NCBI RefSeq assembly: GCF_016307205.1
Contig: NZ_JAEIJD010000003.1
Span: forward strand, 186,001-250,000
Source of the DNA: Pontibaca salina
GTDB taxonomy: Bacteria > Pseudomonadota > Alphaproteobacteria > Rhodobacterales > Rhodobacteraceae
Direction of reading: 5' to 3'
Length of the DNA stretch: 64,000 bases
Of the stretch, positions 62,637-64,000 are shown piece after piece. Each line of letters starts with the position of its first letter. Within the stretch, counting starts at the first letter, position 1. The notes below the pieces were generated by a model that saw nothing but the letters and a program-made list of their open reading frames with translations, had not been told where the DNA came from and made no database searches. The position numbers and the translations under genes are program-made.

Positions 62637-62690
62637 CATTACGCCTGCACAGTCCCCGATGAATTGCTACCTGTTTCGGGAACACTTGCG

Positions 62691-64000
62691 ATGTGGGAAT
62701 GGCTGATCCTTGGCGTGACGAGTGCAACCGCCGCGATCGGCGCCGTATGGCTTCTGGTGCCGCGCGGTGCAAAGCCCGGCGGCGCGTTGGCGGTTTTCCG
62801 TTCGGCACAGGATGCGCCGCCGGTCTGGTTGTTCGAGGGGCAAACACTGGTTGATCGCAGCCACTCCGCGCGCGCCTTAAACGGCCAAGGTGCAAACATT
62901 GTAGGCTGGGTGGATTTACGCGATCAGCTGCAGGCGCAATTTCCGGCTTTTCCAGAAACGCCCGAGGCGGCGGTCAATCCCCTGATCGTCGAATCGGCGC
63001 TGGAAGACGATGCAAGACAGGTGGTCTTCGAATGGTTGGGCGAAATGGTTCGGGTTGAATTGCGCCCTCGCCCGGCCAGTGCAACCCATAGCGACCAACC
63101 CACAGCTGATGTCCTGCTATCCGCAACCAAACATGCGCCTTATCCGGTCTGGCGGCTAGATGCAGACAACCGCGTCAGCTGGCATAATGATGCCTATTCC
63201 CGGCTGTACGCTATGGCCCGCGAGTCCCGCCCTGAACCTTCAACGCCGCTGTTCACCATCACCCCGGACAGACCGGCAACCGGTAGAGCCGCCCGCAAAT
63301 TCGTCACCGTCAACAATAGCAATCAAAAACTGTGGTACGATATCTCGGTCGTGCCGCATGGTAGCGGACGCCTTTGCTACGCGGTTGATGTAAACGCGGT
63401 GGTCGATGCTGAAGTCGCCCAACGTAACTTTGTCCAGACGCTGGCCAAGACCTTTGCGCATCTGTCCATAGGCTTGGCCATCTTTGATCGCAATCGGCAA
63501 CTGGTTCTGTTCAACCCGGCCCTGATCGATCTGACTGCTCTGCGGGCCGATTTTCTAAGCGGGCGACCCAACGTTTTGTCATTTTTCGACCGGCTGCGCG
63601 ATCAACGTATGATGCCTGAACCGAAAAACTATAGCAGTTGGCGCCAGCAAATGGCCGATCTGGTCGCCGCCGCCGCCGACGGGCTTTATCAGGAAACATG
63701 GTCCTTGCCGTCGGGATCAGTCTACTCCGTCACTGGACGACCACATCTCGATGGCGCGGTTGCCTTCCTGTTCGAGGATATCACCGCCGAGATTACCCTG
63801 ACCCGTCAGTTTCGCGCGGATCTGGAGCTGGGGCAATCCATACTCGATCAATTGCATCAGGCGATCGCGGTGTTCACAATCGATGGCACGCTGAGTTTTT
63901 CGAATGCGGCCTATCATCAGCTCTGGGGCGTCGACCCCGACCGCAGCTTTGCGCAGTCCACAATTCTGGATGCTACGCGCTTGTGGCAGGATCACTGCCG
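62691..64000 (+). CDS. PAS-domain protein, probable sensor kinase, 3' partial
   Basis: The gene is cut by the window edge after 436 codons. It starts with a membrane anchor (MWEWLILGVTSATAAIGAVWL), then a PAS-like region near 150–240 (YPVWRLDADNRVSWHNDAYSRL), a second one near 265–375 (SIGLAIFDRNRQLVLFNPAL) and the start of a third (AIAVFTIDGTLSFSNAAY). The order resembles DivL-like or other PAS sensor kinases of Rhodobacterales. A kinase domain would be expected beyond the window. A CtrA site lies upstream. Confidence 0.85.
   Translation, partial: MWEWLILGVTSATAAIGAVWLLVPRGAKPGGALAVFRSAQDAPPVWLFEGQTLVDRSHSARALNGQGANIVGWVDLRDQLQAQFPAFPETPEAAVNPLIVESALEDDARQVVFEWLGEMVRVELRPRPASATHSDQPTADVLLSATKHAPYPVWRLDADNRVSWHNDAYSRLYAMARESRPEPSTPLFTITPDRPATGRAARKFVTVNNSNQKLWYDISVVPHGSGRLCYAVDVNAVVDAEVAQRNFVQTLAKTFAHLSIGLAIFDRNRQLVLFNPALIDLTALRADFLSGRPNVLSFFDRLRDQRMMPEPKNYSSWRQQMADLVAAAADGLYQETWSLPSGSVYSVTGRPHLDGAVAFLFEDITAEITLTRQFRADLELGQSILDQLHQAIAVFTIDGTLSFSNAAYHQLWGVDPDRSFAQSTILDATRLWQDHC

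Overview
The window is a continuous, gene-dense piece of a high-GC alphaproteobacterial chromosome, most likely from the Roseobacter group of Rhodobacterales. This rests on gene content: a RegB/SenC/RegA redox cassette next to ahcY, a minCDE operon, a hemD–mitofilin–hemY cluster, a DmdA-like protein, a split methionine synthase and a TmpA/TmpB-type phosphonate pair. The genus cannot be told from the sequence alone. I see no rRNA, tRNA, CRISPR array, prophage or intact insertion sequence.

Layout. 1–2.4 kb holds small envelope and stress genes, three of them behind EcfG-type general stress promoters (GGAAC-N16/17-CGTT or a near match). 2.4–9.5 kb is housekeeping: MgtC-like protein, lytic transglycosylase, TrhO, the NAD salvage pair pncA-pncB, a DUF1127 protein, a crotonase and a DUF4168 protein. 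9.5–11.5 kb is minCDE. 12–16 kb is a possible operon of flavodoxin reductase, DmdA-like folate-dependent demethylase and SLC13 permease. 16.9–23.8 kb is the most distinctive block: tmpA-tmpB and a Na/Pi cotransporter in one operon, a divergent LysR regulator, an orphan Tat-exported family 5 binding protein and an SDR. 23.9–32.3 kb holds panC, a ZntA-type ATPase and a LysR-controlled TctCBA transporter fused by overlap to an M20 deacetylase.

32.4–42.2 kb holds an HdeA-like periplasmic protein, diaminopimelate dehydrogenase, an outer-membrane barrel, glpD-glpK and methionine synthase split into two overlapping genes. 42.3–47.0 kb is a polysaccharide-like region with two glycosyltransferases flanking two damaged alpha/beta-hydrolase genes. 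47–50.4 kb is looser, with dadA and a di-haem cytochrome c separated by long non-coding stretches. 50.4–56.2 kb is hemY-like, mitofilin and hemD, divergent from tsaD-gpsA. 56.3–64 kb holds an unknown membrane protein, a DUF2853 protein, ahcY, an HD hydrolase, regA-senC divergent from regB, and a PAS protein with a CtrA site that runs off the window end.

Recurrent themes are methyl and one-carbon metabolism (metH, ahcY, DmdA-like protein, TmpAB yielding glycine betaine), scavenging of phosphorus and glycerol-phosphate, and envelope stress. Start codons were moved from the longest reading frame wherever a ribosome-binding site, an ATGA overlap or family length argued for it.
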